DNA from: DATGPD01 sp041398565
GTDB lineage: Bacteria; Planctomycetota; UBA1135; UBA2386
Assembly (NCBI GenBank): GCA_041398565.1
Contig: JAWKUN010000002.1
Location: 1,364,001-1,428,000 of the forward strand
Reading direction: 5' to 3'
Length of the DNA: 64,000 bases
Shown here: positions 40,217 to 50,267 of the stretch, piece by piece
Numbering within the stretch: the stretch's first letter is position 1
Layout of the letters: each line of letters opens with the position of its first letter
Program-made: the position numbers and the translations under genes
Notes under the pieces: model-generated
What the model saw: the letters and a program-made list of their open reading frames with translations, nothing else
Databases searched by the model: none
What the model was told of the DNA's origin: nothing

Positions 40217-42738
40217 GCGCGGCCGTGCGCGCCGGCCCGAGCGGGCAGGGCGTCTTGGAGTTCGCGGACCAGCGCGCGTGCGGCGACGACGCGAGGGTGC
40301 TCGCGGCCGAGGCGCGCGGCGAACTCCTCGGCGGCGCGTTCCGCGTGCGGCAGCGCCTCCTCGACGCGGCCGGCGTCGCGCAGTGCCACCGCCAGCGACT
40401 GCCGGGTGTTGCTGGTCAGCAGGTGCGATTCTGACAGCGATTTCACGACGTCGTCGAGGAGAGCGGTGAACCCGACGACGGCTTCGTCCAGGCGCTTGGC
40501 GCGCCGCGCGCAGGTCCATTGACCGTGTCGAGCCGAGAGCGTGGCCTCGGCGCCGGCGCCGACAGTGCGTGCCAGGCGCGGCACCAGGTCCGCGTACTCG
40601 GCCATGGCTGCCAGCGGATCGCCGAGGTCGGCTTGCAGCCCGGCGAGGTTGGCGCGGATCTGCAGCACCGTCGAGTGGTCGGGCGGGAACATCTGCGCGG
40701 CCAGCGCCGCTGCAGCCTCGAGGTGTGGCTTCGCATCGGCGTTGCGTTCGAGGTCCTGGAGCGTGGCGCCCAGGTTGTTCTCCAGCCCGAGCAGCGCCGC
40801 GCGGGGCGGATCGGGCAGCGCATGCGCGGCGGCGATCGCTGCCTCCAGCGCGGTGATCGCCTCTGCGGCCGGTCCGAGGCTCGAGCGCACCAAGGCCAGG
40901 TTGCCGAGGCTGGTGAAGGTGGCGGCGTGTGCGGCACCGTGCAGGCGGCGGCGGCCGGCGACGGCTTCGGTGAGCGGGGCGATGGCGTCTGCTTCGCGTC
41001 CGAGTCCGATGCGCGCCACGCCGAGATCGTTGAGGGCCGCGTACAGCACGCTGTCGTCCGGACCCAGTTGGCGTCGGGCGCGCGCGACGAGCGGCGTGAG
41101 CGTCGCCTCCAACTCGGCGTAGCGCTCGCGTCGACCGAGCACGCTGGCGGCCGCGATCTCGGAGTGGATCGTCTCGGTGGCGTCGGGGCCGAGTCGAGCG
41201 CGCCGCAGGGCGACCGCGCGCTGCAGGTGTTCGTCGGCGCGGTCGAGCTCGCCGAGCTGGCCGTAGATGTCGCCCAGCGTGTGGTACAGCGCGGCCGCGA
41301 TGAGCGGCCGGTTGGCGAAACGAGGTTCGATGCGCTCGCTCGCTCGCTGCATCAGCTGGAGGATGTTCGCGTCGGGTCCGAGTTGGTCGGGAGCCGTGGC
41401 GCCGAGGACGTCCTCGGCCAGGAAGGTGTTGATCTCCTCCTGCGCGCGCTTCTCGTCGAGGGCGCGTCCGCGTTCGCGTTCCGCGGTCGCGAGGCCGAGC
41501 GCGAGACCGATCATGCCGACCACGAGCGCCGTCGCGACGCCCAACAACGCCAGCGCCAGCCTGCGCTCGCGGCGGACGAAGCAGCGCACACGGTACGTCC
41601 AGGTCGGCGGCCGCGCCTCGATCGGCTGCGCTCGGAGCGCACGCTGGACGTCGGCGCGCCACGCGCTCACCGACGGATAGCGCCGCTCTGGCTCCTTCTC
41701 GAGCGCGCGCAGCGCGATGGCGTCGAGGTCGGCGAGGAGCGCGCTGTCGGCCGCGCCGGCTGCCGCTGCGGTTCCCGCCAGGCGCCGGCTCGGCGGCGGG
41801 GGCACGTGGTCGCGCAGCCGGGCGAACGTGCTCGCCAGATCCGGCCCCGGGGCGATCGGCGGCTGTCCGCACACCAGCTCGTACAGCAGCGCACCGAGCG
41901 CGTACACGTCGGCACGCGTGTCGATCTCGCCGAGCGCGGCCTGCTCGGGCGCCATGTAGCCCGGCGTGCCCATCGCGAAGCCACCGGTGAGCGGCAGCGG
42001 CGCGGTGAAGGCGCCGGCGCGCGCCTTGGCGATGCCGAAGTCGAGCACGATCGGCGTGGGCGCGCCGTCGGCCGTGGCGACGACGACGTTCGCCGGCTTG
42101 AGGTCGCGGTGGATGACGCCGCGCTGGTGCGCGTATTCGACGCCGTCGGCGACCTGCAACAGGAGGCGCACGCGCTCGCCCAGCGGCAGGCGCGCATGCG
42201 TGCAGTATTCGGTGAGCGGTTCGCCGGCGACGTAGTCCATCACCAGGAACGGCAGGCCGTCGGGCGTGCGGCCCGCGTCGAGCAGGCGCACGACGTTGCG
42301 GTGCGCGAGGCGTTCGAGCGCGCGCCGTTCGACGTCGAAGCGGGCAGCGAGGTCGGGGTCGAGCGCCGCCTGCGGCACCAGCTTGACGGCGACGCGACGG
42401 CGCAAGGGCTCGTCCTGTTCGGCGAGGAAGACGTGCCCCGAGCCGCCGCGACCGATGCGGCGCACGAGGCGGTAGGGGCCGAGCCTTGTGGGGGGGCGGA
42501 CGGCGACGGGCCCGGACGTGGAGTCGGCGGCGACGTGGCCGTCGTCGGTGGGGGACTGCGGGGCGGAGCCGTCGTCGAGGTCGTGCTGCAGCAGCGAGCG
42601 GACCTCGCATGCCAGTGCCGAGTCGTCACCACCGAGTGCCGCGAGCGCGTCGAGCCGTGAACTCCGCGCGGGTTCGGGCAGGTTGCGCAGCTCGACGAAG
42701 AGGGCCGATGCGCGCGCGTGCAGGGCGTCGGGCTTCAC
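40210..42738 (-). CDS. Membrane Ser/Thr protein kinase with C-terminal TPR domain
   Basis: An 842-residue protein. GTG at 42736-42738 overlaps the stop of the upstream sigma gene (GTGA). Kinase domain about 87-370: IGRGGSGHVFLAE (95-107), Lys119 in VAVKL, HRDLKPANVVV (210-220) and DFG (233-235), all intact, so an active RD kinase is expected. The activation segment ends GTPGYMAPEQ. A membrane helix at about 420-445 separates it from a TPR-rich C-terminal half. Unlike the kinase at 29485 it has a normal HRD. Translational coupling to the ECF gene argues that sigma factor and kinase work as one signalling unit. Confidence 0.93.
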   Translation of the reverse strand: MKPDALHARASALFVELRNLPEPARSSRLDALAALGGDDSALACEVRSLLQHDLDDGSAPQSPTDDGHVAADSTSGPVAVRPPTRLGPYRLVRRIGRGGSGHVFLAEQDEPLRRRVAVKLVPQAALDPDLAARFDVERRALERLAHRNVVRLLDAGRTPDGLPFLVMDYVAGEPLTEYCTHARLPLGERVRLLLQVADGVEYAHQRGVIHRDLKPANVVVATADGAPTPIVLDFGIAKARAGAFTAPLPLTGGFAMGTPGYMAPEQAALGEIDTRADVYALGALLYELVCGQPPIAPGPDLASTFARLRDHVPPPPSRRLAGTAAAAGAADSALLADLDAIALRALEKEPERRYPSVSAWRADVQRALRAQPIEARPPTWTYRVRCFVRRERRLALALLGVATALVVGMIGLALGLATAERERGRALDEKRAQEEINTFLAEDVLGATAPDQLGPDANILQLMQRASERIEPRFANRPLIAAALYHTLGDIYGQLGELDRADEHLQRAVALRRARLGPDATETIHSEIAAASVLGRRERYAELEATLTPLVARARRQLGPDDSVLYAALNDLGVARIGLGREADAIAPLTEAVAGRRRLHGAAHAATFTSLGNLALVRSSLGPAAEAITALEAAIAAAHALPDPPRAALLGLENNLGATLQDLERNADAKPHLEAAAALAAQMFPPDHSTVLQIRANLAGLQADLGDPLAAMAEYADLVPRLARTVGAGAEATLSARHGQWTCARRAKRLDEAVVGFTALLDDVVKSLSESHLLTSNTRQSLAVALRDAGRVEEALPHAERAAEEFAARLGREHPRVVAARALVRELQDALPARAGAHGRAR

Positions 42739-43277
42739 TCGTCGGCCCCGCGATCGCCGAGCTCGCGCCGCAGCCAGGCGCGAGCGACCGCCCAGTCGCC
42801 TTCGACGGTGCGCTTGGCAGTGCGCAGGGTGCGGGCGATGTCGTCCATGGTCAGGCCGCCGAAGATGCGCAGGGTGACCACGTCGGCCTGGCGGGAGTGC
42901 AGAGCGCGCAGCCGGTCCATCGCAGCCTGCAGGGCTTCGAGGTCGACCACCGTGGCAGTCGGGGCTTCCTGCTCGCCGAGCTCGATGCGCACGCGGTCGC
43001 CGCCGCGCTTGTCGGCCGCGCGCCGCCGCTGGTGGTCGACGAGCACCTGCTGCAGGACGCGCGCCGCCAGCGCGAGCTGCTCGGCGCGCGGCAGGTCGGG
43101 GATCGGTGACGTGGTGAGCAGGCGCAGGCACGCTTCGTTGACCGCCGCGGTCGGCTGCAGCGTGTGGTCAGGCCGCTCGTACGCGAACGTGCGGTGCGCG
43201 ATGTCGCGCAGCTCGGCGTAGAAGCGCTCGGTCACCGCGAACGTGCGTCGCGTGTTCGGATCGTCGGGCGAGGTCAT
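42735..43277 (-). CDS. ECF-type sigma factor coupled to kinase
   Basis: A 180-residue sigma factor of the same planctomycete group as that at 32036. HTLQPTAAVNEACLRLL is near residues 39-55, VLVDHQRRRAADKRGG in the linker, and region 4 reads IFGGLTMDDIARTLRTAKRTVEGDWAVARAWL (about 138-169). The stop overlaps the kinase GTG. Its start codon lies 24 bases from the first of the two 50-bp direct repeats. Confidence 0.93.
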   Translation of the reverse strand: MTSPDDPNTRRTFAVTERFYAELRDIAHRTFAYERPDHTLQPTAAVNEACLRLLTTSPIPDLPRAEQLALAARVLQQVLVDHQRRRAADKRGGDRVRIELGEQEAPTATVVDLEALQAAMDRLRALHSRQADVVTLRIFGGLTMDDIARTLRTAKRTVEGDWAVARAWLRRELGDRGADE

Positions 43278-43300
43278 GACGCGCGGACCCGCAGCGTAGC

Positions 43301-43350
43301 GTTACGCCCAAGTAACGACGTCCGCATGTTGGTGTCAGACTCCACTCTGT
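43301..43350 (+). repeat. Direct repeat copy A flanking the aldo/keto reductase gene
   Basis: 50 bases that align without gaps to 44406-44455 with 39 identities. Each copy begins with a dyad (here GTTAC and GTAAC) and carries TTGGTGTCAGACTCCAC, itself an imperfect hairpin (GGTGTC/GACTCC). Copy A ends 12 bases before the reductase ATG. Confidence 0.7.
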
Positions 43351-43362
43351 TACTTTCGGGGT

Positions 43363-44397
43363 ATGAGCGATTCCTCTCGACGCGCGTTCCTCCAGTGGGC
43401 GGCGGGGTTCGGCGCGGCGCCCCTTCTCGGCCGGCCGCAGGATGGGCAGAAGCAGGAGCCCACGAAGCCCGTGCCCATCGAGACCCGCGTGCTGGGGAAG
43501 ACCGGGCTCGAGGTGCGCCTTCTCGGATTCGGCGGCTCCGAGATCGGCTCGCAGGGCACCGACCAGGCGGTGGTCGACCGGCTGCTCAACTCCGCTCTCG
43601 ACGCAGGGCTGAACGTGCTCGACACCGCCGAGTGCTACCACGACTCCGAGGAGCAGATCGCGCGCGCGGTGAAGCACCGGCGCAAGGACTACTTTCTGTT
43701 CACCAAGTGCGGCCATTGGCTGCCGGGCGACCGGCGAGGCGCCGACTGGACCAAGCCTGTGCTTCTCGCGTCGATCGACCGCAGCCTGAAGCGCTTGCAG
43801 ACCGAGGCCGTCGATCTCGTGCAGCTGCACATGGCGCCGCTCTCGGAGCTGGAGAAGGGCGACTGCATCGAGGCGCTCGAGGAGGCAAAGAAGGCGGGCA
43901 AGACGCGGTTCATCGGCTACAGCGGCGACGGCGAGGCGGCGAAGTTCGCGCTCGCGTCCGATCGCTTCGACACCTTGCAGACCTCGGTGAGCGTGTTCGA
44001 TCAGGAGGCCATCGACACGACGCTGCCGATGGCCAAGGCGAAGAACGTCGGCGTCATCACCAAGCGCACGATCGGCAACGCCGTCTGGCGCTATGACGAG
44101 CGCCCCAAGAACGGCTACCACGTCGAGTACTGGCGGCGCCTGCAGGAGCTGCGCTACGACTTCGCGGCTGGCGACAACCGCAACGACCCGGGCCCCGAAG
44201 GCACCGCCGGCATCGCGTTGCGTTTCGTCGCGTCGCTGCCCGCCGTCGCCGTCATGCTGGTGGGCACCACCAAGCCCGAACGCTGGCGCCAGAACGCACG
44301 ACTCCTGGCCGCGGGCCCGCTGCCCGAGGACCGCATGCAGGCGATCCGTGCGCGTTGGCGCGAAGTCGCCAAGCCCAACTGGACCGGCCAGGGCTGA
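43363..44397 (+). CDS. Tat-exported aldo/keto reductase
   Basis: A 344-residue protein. A twin-arginine signal SRRAFLQW at residues 5-12 with a short hydrophobic stretch suggests export in folded form. The AKR tetrad is intact: Asp87, Tyr92 (DTAECYHD), Lys115 (FTKCGHW) and His156 (VQLHMAP). GKTGLEVRLLGFGGSEIG at about 45-62 is the standard AKR start, and LVGTTKPERWRQNARLL at about 300 lines the cofactor site. It probably reduces sugars or carbonyl compounds with NAD(P)H in or at the periplasm. The gene and its signal are bracketed by 50-bp direct repeats, hinting at a cassette-like unit. Confidence 0.92.
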   Translation: MSDSSRRAFLQWAAGFGAAPLLGRPQDGQKQEPTKPVPIETRVLGKTGLEVRLLGFGGSEIGSQGTDQAVVDRLLNSALDAGLNVLDTAECYHDSEEQIARAVKHRRKDYFLFTKCGHWLPGDRRGADWTKPVLLASIDRSLKRLQTEAVDLVQLHMAPLSELEKGDCIEALEEAKKAGKTRFIGYSGDGEAAKFALASDRFDTLQTSVSVFDQEAIDTTLPMAKAKNVGVITKRTIGNAVWRYDERPKNGYHVEYWRRLQELRYDFAAGDNRNDPGPEGTAGIALRFVASLPAVAVMLVGTTKPERWRQNARLLAAGPLPEDRMQAIRARWREVAKPNWTGQG

Positions 44398-44405
44398 CCG
44401 CGCCC

Positions 44406-44455
44406 GTTACGCCGGCGTAGCGACGTGCACCGGTTGGTGTCTGACTCCACCTTGT
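44406..44455 (+). repeat. Direct repeat copy B flanking the aldo/keto reductase gene
   Basis: Partner of 43301-43350 (39 of 50 identical, same length). It starts with GTTACGCC, which contributes to the perfect 12-base palindrome TACGCCGGCGTA, and ends with TTGGTGTCTGACTCCAC. It lies 8 bases after the reductase stop and 4 bases before the end of the convergent permease gene. Confidence 0.7.
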
Positions 44456-44459
44456 GGGT

Positions 44460-45656
44460 TCATTCGGTGCGCAGGGCTTCGATGGGGTCGAGGCGTGCGG
44501 CGGTCCAGGCGGGGACGGCGCCGCCGAGAAGGCCGATGCCGCAGGCGACCACCTCGGCGAGCGTGGCGTAGAGCGCCGAGACCTTCACCGGGACCATGGG
44601 GGCGAAGGTGGTCAGCGCCAAGGCACCGCCGCCTCCGAGCAGCAGGCCCAAGATCCCGCCCAGGCCGGCGAGCATCACCGCTTCCAGGAGGAAGAGGCCG
44701 AGCACCTGTGGCGAGCGCGCGCCGAGCGCCCGCAGCAGGCCGATCTCGGCGACTCGCTCGCGCACGGCGATGGTCATGATGGTCAGGACGCCGACGCCGC
44801 CCACCAGGAGCGAGATGCCGCCGAGCGCGGCGACGGCGAACGTGAGCACGTCGAGCACCGTGCCCAGGGTGTCGAGCATCTGCTGCTGGGTGATGACGGT
44901 GAAGTCCTCCTTGCCGTGGCGCGCGGTCAGCACGCGCTTGATCGCCGCGGCGACTCGATCGGTGGCGGCGTCGAGCTCGGTCAAGACGTCGAGCTCGACG
45001 ACTCCTTCGCGGTTGAACATGGCGAGCGCGCGCTCCACGGGCACGTACACCGTGTCGTCGAGGTCGAAGCCGAGGTACTGCCCCTTCGACTCGCTGACGC
45101 CGATCACGGTGTAGCGCTCGCCGCCGATCTCGATGCGGGCGCCGAGCGGGTTGAGCGCGCCGAACAGCTGCGCCCGGGCCTTGGGTCCGAGCACCGCCAG
45201 TGCTCGCGGCACACCCAGCTCACGGGGCAGGAACGTGCCGACCGCCGCGCCGTACTTCCACACCCGCGGTGCGTCGGCGGTGACGCCGATCACGGTCACG
45301 CGCCGAGTGCGCGCGTTCGCCCTGATCTGGGCGTTGCCGGTCACGACCGGCATCGCCGCCAGCACCTGCGGCAGGGTCTGCAGAGCCTCGGCGTCGGCGA
45401 CGGTGAGCGGCCGCACGCTACCGACGATGCCACCGGGCACGCCATGGGTCCGCGTCTGTCCCGGGGTCACGCCGACGATGTTCGTCCCGAACTGCGTGAA
45501 CTGACCGAGCACGAAGGCGTGGACGCCTTCGCCGATCGCGGTGAGCAGCACGACGGCGGCGACTCCGACGGCGATGCCGAGCGCCGTGAGGCGCGTGCGC
45601 AAGCGCCCGGCGCGCACCGACTGGGCGGCGAAGCGGAGGAGGTCGAGGGTGCGCAC
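44460..45656 (-). CDS. MacB-type ABC exporter permease (second copy)
   Basis: A 398-residue protein. One membrane helix at about 20-42 (ALGIAVGVAAVVLLTAIGEG), a large extracytoplasmic MacB_PCD domain (45-270), and three helices at the end (about 275-300, 325-350, 365-385) with the FtsX signature RERVAEIGLLRALGA. It ends with RLDPIEALRTE, the common MacB C-terminus. It is the last gene of a four-gene export operon with a 12-base gap after the other permease. The two permeases probably form a heterodimer with one ATPase. Confidence 0.92.
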   Translation of the reverse strand: MRTLDLLRFAAQSVRAGRLRTRLTALGIAVGVAAVVLLTAIGEGVHAFVLGQFTQFGTNIVGVTPGQTRTHGVPGGIVGSVRPLTVADAEALQTLPQVLAAMPVVTGNAQIRANARTRRVTVIGVTADAPRVWKYGAAVGTFLPRELGVPRALAVLGPKARAQLFGALNPLGARIEIGGERYTVIGVSESKGQYLGFDLDDTVYVPVERALAMFNREGVVELDVLTELDAATDRVAAAIKRVLTARHGKEDFTVITQQQMLDTLGTVLDVLTFAVAALGGISLLVGGVGVLTIMTIAVRERVAEIGLLRALGARSPQVLGLFLLEAVMLAGLGGILGLLLGGGGALALTTFAPMVPVKVSALYATLAEVVACGIGLLGGAVPAWTAARLDPIEALRTE

Positions 45657-45668
45657 GGTTGGCCTCGC

Positions 45669-46894
45669 TCACCTCCGCGACAGTGCTTGCACCGGATCGA
45701 GACGCGAAGCGCGCTGTGCCGGCAGAACCCCGAACGCGACGCCCGCAAGCATGGCGACGGCCAGCGCGGCGAAGGCGGCGTACCCGGGCACGGGTTTGGC
45801 GAGCGCCGGGTACATCCCTCCGGCCACCGACGCCATGCTCACGCCGACGACCAGGCCGAACACCGCGCCGAGCGAGGACAACATGAGCGCCTCGCACAGG
45901 AAAGCGGCGCGAATCTGACGCGCGCGGGCGCCCACCGCCTTCAGCAGGCCGATCTCGCGCGTCCGCTGCGCCACCGACACCACCATGACGTTCATGATGA
46001 GGATGCCGGCGACGACCATGCTGATGGCGGCGATGCCGGCGACGCTCTTGGTGAGCACGGCCAGGATCTCGTCGAAGGTGTTCATCAGGGAGTCCTGCGT
46101 GAGGATGGTGACGTCTTCTTCGCCGTGCCTCTCGGCGAGGATCCGGCGCACGTCGGCCTTGGCCGCGTCGATGCCGTCGCGCGACGTCGCCTGTACGAGG
46201 ATGCGGAACAGCGACGCTCGGTTGAACAGCGCCAGGGCGTCGGCCACCGCGACGTACACACACTCGTCGACGTCCAGGCCGAGCGAGGTGCCCATCGGTT
46301 GCAGCACGCCGTGCACGCGGAAGCGCCGGTCGCCGAGGCGCACGACTTCGCCGAGCGGCGACGTGTCGCCGAACAGCTCGGCGCGGACCTTGGCGCCGAG
46401 GACACAGACGCCGGCGCCGCGGTGGGGCTCGACGCCGTCGAGGAAGGCGCCGGTCGCCAGCGTCAGGTGCCGGATCGCCAACATCGCGTGGGTGCTCCCC
46501 AGCACCGGACACTCGCGCTCGCGCGCCCGCTGGCCGGGCCACGCCGACGCGGCGCGGTAGCTCACCGGCGCCACCCCGAAGGCAAGGGGCGCCACCATGT
46601 GGACGGCCGGGATGCGGGTGAGGGCCAGCGCGTCGTCGATGGTCAGGTCGCGCGGCGTCTCGGACAGGAGTGGCGGCGCCCCACCCACGGTCTCGTTGCG
46701 GCCCGGTAGCACGATGATGAGGTTCGTTCCCAGCGACTGGAACTGGTCGGCGATGTACGAGCGTGCGCTCTCGCCGAGCCAGGTGAGCAAGACCACGGCG
46801 GCGACGCCGATGGCCATGGCCAGCAGGCTGAGAAGCGAGCGGAGGCGCGCGAACCACAGGCTGCGCCAGGCGAAGCGCACGAGGTCGAGCCACC

Positions 46895-46898
<4 letters not shown>
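45669..46898 (-). CDS. MacB-type ABC exporter permease (first copy)
   Basis: A 409-residue protein with the same topology: helix at about 20-42 (SLLAMAIGVAAVVLLTWLGE), periplasmic core, three C-terminal helices with QRTREIGLLKAVGA, and RLDPVQALSRR at the end. The ATG at 46896-46898 overlaps the stop of the ATPase gene (ATGA). Paired with the permease at 44460, with which it shares the fold but only moderate sequence similarity, it forms the membrane part of a tripartite-style exporter. Confidence 0.93.
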
Positions 46899-47565
<667 letters not shown>

Positions 47566-47569
<4 letters not shown>

Positions 47570-48744
47570 CGCGAGCCCGTCGCGGCGTCCGTCACGCCGC
47601 GCTGGGCCGGCTGCGCCCGCACACGCGCCCCCACCGCCAGGCCCGGTCGGTCGATCGACAGTACGACGCGGTCGCCAGCGGCGAGGCCAGCCGTCACCTC
47701 GGACACCTGCCAGTTGCGCGTGCCCAGCTCGAGTGAGCGCTCCTCGAGCACGCCGTCGGCGCCGACCACGAACACGCTCTGTCCGGGCAGAAGGGCTTCG
47801 GTGGGGACGCGTACGCAGTCGTCGACGCGACGCAGGACGATCTGCACGTCCGCGGTCGCGCCAGGCAGTACCCCCGCGATCTCCTTGGTGTCGGCGAACT
47901 CCACCTCGACGTCGACGGTGCGCGCTTCCTTCTCGCGGTCGAGCACGTACGGCGCGCGCCGGGTGACCTCGCCGGCGAAGACCCGACCAGGAAACGCGTC
48001 CAGGGTGATGCGCGCGGTCTGCCCGACCGCCACCGCCGCCGAGTCGACCTCGTCGATCGGCGCCTTCACCAGCATGCGCTCGGTGTCGATGAGGTCGATC
48101 GCCGGCAAGGTGGGGATCCCGGGCGGCGAGGGGGTGACGTACTCGCCGAGTTCGGCGTTCACCTCGGCGACGATGCCGGCGAAAGGCGCGCGCAAGATGG
48201 TGCGCTCGAGCGCCGCCGTCGCCGTGGCGATGCTGTCCTCGGCCACCTTGACCGCCGCCTGCGCCGCCGCCAGCTCGGCGTGCTTGGCCTTGGCGTCGGC
48301 GACGGCGCGGTCGGTCACTTCGTCGGAGGCGATGTTGGCGGCGCGCAGCTCCAGCGCGCGCTGGCTCTCGCGCTCGGCGACCTCGGCGAGCTGCGCGGCC
48401 TGCTCGGCCAGCGCTTTGGCACGGACTGCCTGGCTCTCGGCCAGCGCGATCTGGGCGCGCAGGTCGTCGTTCCACAGCTCGAGCAGCACCGCCCCGGCGG
48501 CGACGCGCTCGCCCTCGCGCACGAGCAGGCGCTGCACTTGGCCGCCCGTCTGCGGTGCGAGCTTGCTGCGCCGGCGCGCCTCGACGGTTCCGGCGCGGGT
48601 GTTGGCGACCACGGCTTCGACCGGTCCACGCTCGACGGTGTGGACCACGACGGCGACCGGGTCGGGGTGGGCATGGCGCCACCAGAGGCGACCCAGGAGG
48701 CCCAGGCCGGCGGCGGCGACGAGGATCCAGAGCAGGCGTTTCAC
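47566..48744 (-). CDS. MacA/HlyD-type membrane-fusion protein
   Basis: A 392-residue periplasmic adaptor: N-terminal membrane anchor (3-20), barrel-sandwich halves at about 55-95 and 190-215 (LAPQTGGQVQRLLVREGERV and ILRAPFAGIVAEVNAELGEYV), and a coiled-coil hairpin between them (about 100-185, Ala/Glu-rich). Beta-barrel and membrane-proximal domains follow. It is the first gene of the operon and would link the permeases to an outer-envelope channel. No TolC-like gene is in the window. Substrate unknown. Confidence 0.93.
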
Positions 48745-48885
48745 GAGCGAACCCGAGTGCCAACGCGCGAGGTCGTGGCCATGTTACAGATCCACGCTCG
48801 GGTCGGAACCGCCGCGGGAAGCACTCGGGTGATTCGGAGCGGTGGGAAGGGCGAAGGTCAGGAGCCGGGCGGGCCGTCCCCGCTC

Positions 48886-50103
48886 TCACCGCGTCGCCGG
48901 GCGTGCTTGTGCCAGCGCGGCGTCGATGGCAGCGTCGGCGATGGCGTAGGCATTCTCCCAACGGAAGTGCGCGCGTACGAACGCCGCGGCCGATCGACCG
49001 CAACGACGTGCGTCCGCTGGCGCCTCGAACCACGCCAGGACCCGCGCGGCGCAGGCCTCGGCGTCGTCGGCCACGGCGATTCCCGGCTCGTGCGCGGCCT
49101 TCGCCCCCAGCCCCTGCGCCGCCTGCGAGGTCGCCACCACCGGCACGCCCGCGCTCATCGCCTCGAGCACCTTGTTCTGCACGCCGCGCGCCAAACGCAG
49201 CGGCGCCACCGACACCCCCGCGCGATCGAGCCATGGCGGCACCTCGGGCACCCGACCGGTCACCTCGATGCCGTTCTCGCCGTGCAGCGCTCGCACCGCG
49301 GGCAACGGCCGGCTGCCGACCACGTAGAGCCGTGCGTCGGCGCAGCGGGCCCGCACGCGTGGCCACACCTCGCGGGCGAACCACAGCACGCCGTCGACGT
49401 TGGGCTCGTAGTCCATGACGCCGGTGAAGACGGCGCTGTGCGGCTCGCGGCGCCCGTCGTCGCCGACGCGAAACACGTCGACGTCGACGCCGTTGGGCAG
49501 CACCAGCGGATCGACGTCGGCGATGCGGGAACGGAACAGCTCGCGCTCGAGCTCGGACACCACCGTGCTGATGGTGAACGTGCGCGCGATCTCGCGTTCG
49601 TGTTCGAGCAGCAGGCGCGCCTCGCGCGCGTACAGCAAGCGCCCTGGCCCGCGCGTCCGCGCCGCGAATTGCCGCCACTTGTCGGAGTCGAGCTCGGCGA
49701 ACTGCATCAGGCGCACCGGCACGTGCGCGAACGGCATGGCGAACTGCGCCACTCCCGACGAGTACACCCAGATCAGATCCGGCGGGTCGTCGCGCACCCA
49801 GCCCGCCAGCGTGCGCGCCAGCCCGCGGTGCCGGAAGAACGGCAGGGTCAGCGGCTCGCCGCACACGAGCCCGCGCAGGCTCTCGAGCTTGCGTCGCCGG
49901 CGCGACAAGCGCGGCGCACACACCGCAGCGACGTCACCGGCGAGGGTCGCGGCGTGCTCGGCGTCCTCGTCGTTCTCCACGAAGCAGCCGACCCGCACCC
50001 GTGCCCCGCGTGCCAGCAGGTGGCGCAAGAAGTGGTGGGTGGTGATGCGGTCGCCCCGGTCGGGGGGGTAGGGCACGCGCTGGCTGACGAAGACGACGTT
50101 CAT
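48886..50103 (-). CDS. GT4-type glycosyltransferase (TIGR03087/exosortase-associated family)
   Basis: A 405-residue glycosyltransferase. It begins VVFVSQRVPYPPDRGDRITTHHFLRHL, which is close to the start of the sugar transferase family found beside PEP-CTERM/XrtA exopolysaccharide loci (TIGR03087). The nucleotide-sugar end shows FTGVMDYEPNVDGVLWF, then ARGVQNKVLEAMSAGVPVVAT (about 325-345), the GT-B acidic motif region. It likely adds a sugar to a lipid-linked or surface polysaccharide. It faces away from the flippase and GT2 genes across a gap and is therefore transcribed separately. Confidence 0.9.
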   Translation of the reverse strand: MNVVFVSQRVPYPPDRGDRITTHHFLRHLLARGARVRVGCFVENDEDAEHAATLAGDVAAVCAPRLSRRRRKLESLRGLVCGEPLTLPFFRHRGLARTLAGWVRDDPPDLIWVYSSGVAQFAMPFAHVPVRLMQFAELDSDKWRQFAARTRGPGRLLYAREARLLLEHEREIARTFTISTVVSELERELFRSRIADVDPLVLPNGVDVDVFRVGDDGRREPHSAVFTGVMDYEPNVDGVLWFAREVWPRVRARCADARLYVVGSRPLPAVRALHGENGIEVTGRVPEVPPWLDRAGVSVAPLRLARGVQNKVLEAMSAGVPVVATSQAAQGLGAKAAHEPGIAVADDAEACAARVLAWFEAPADARRCGRSAAAFVRAHFRWENAYAIADAAIDAALAQARPATR

Positions 50104-50267
50104 CGCCGCCCCCGCGCCGTGCGGATGACCGGGCCGTCGGGTCGGCGACTTGCGGCCGATGGCACGCCTGCCCCGTTTCGCGACAAGAGGCCCACGCGGT
50201 TCTGACCCACTTGCAGCTCAAGGACCCCCCGGTCGCGGCCCGATGTATGCCTGAAAGGGAAAGCGCC

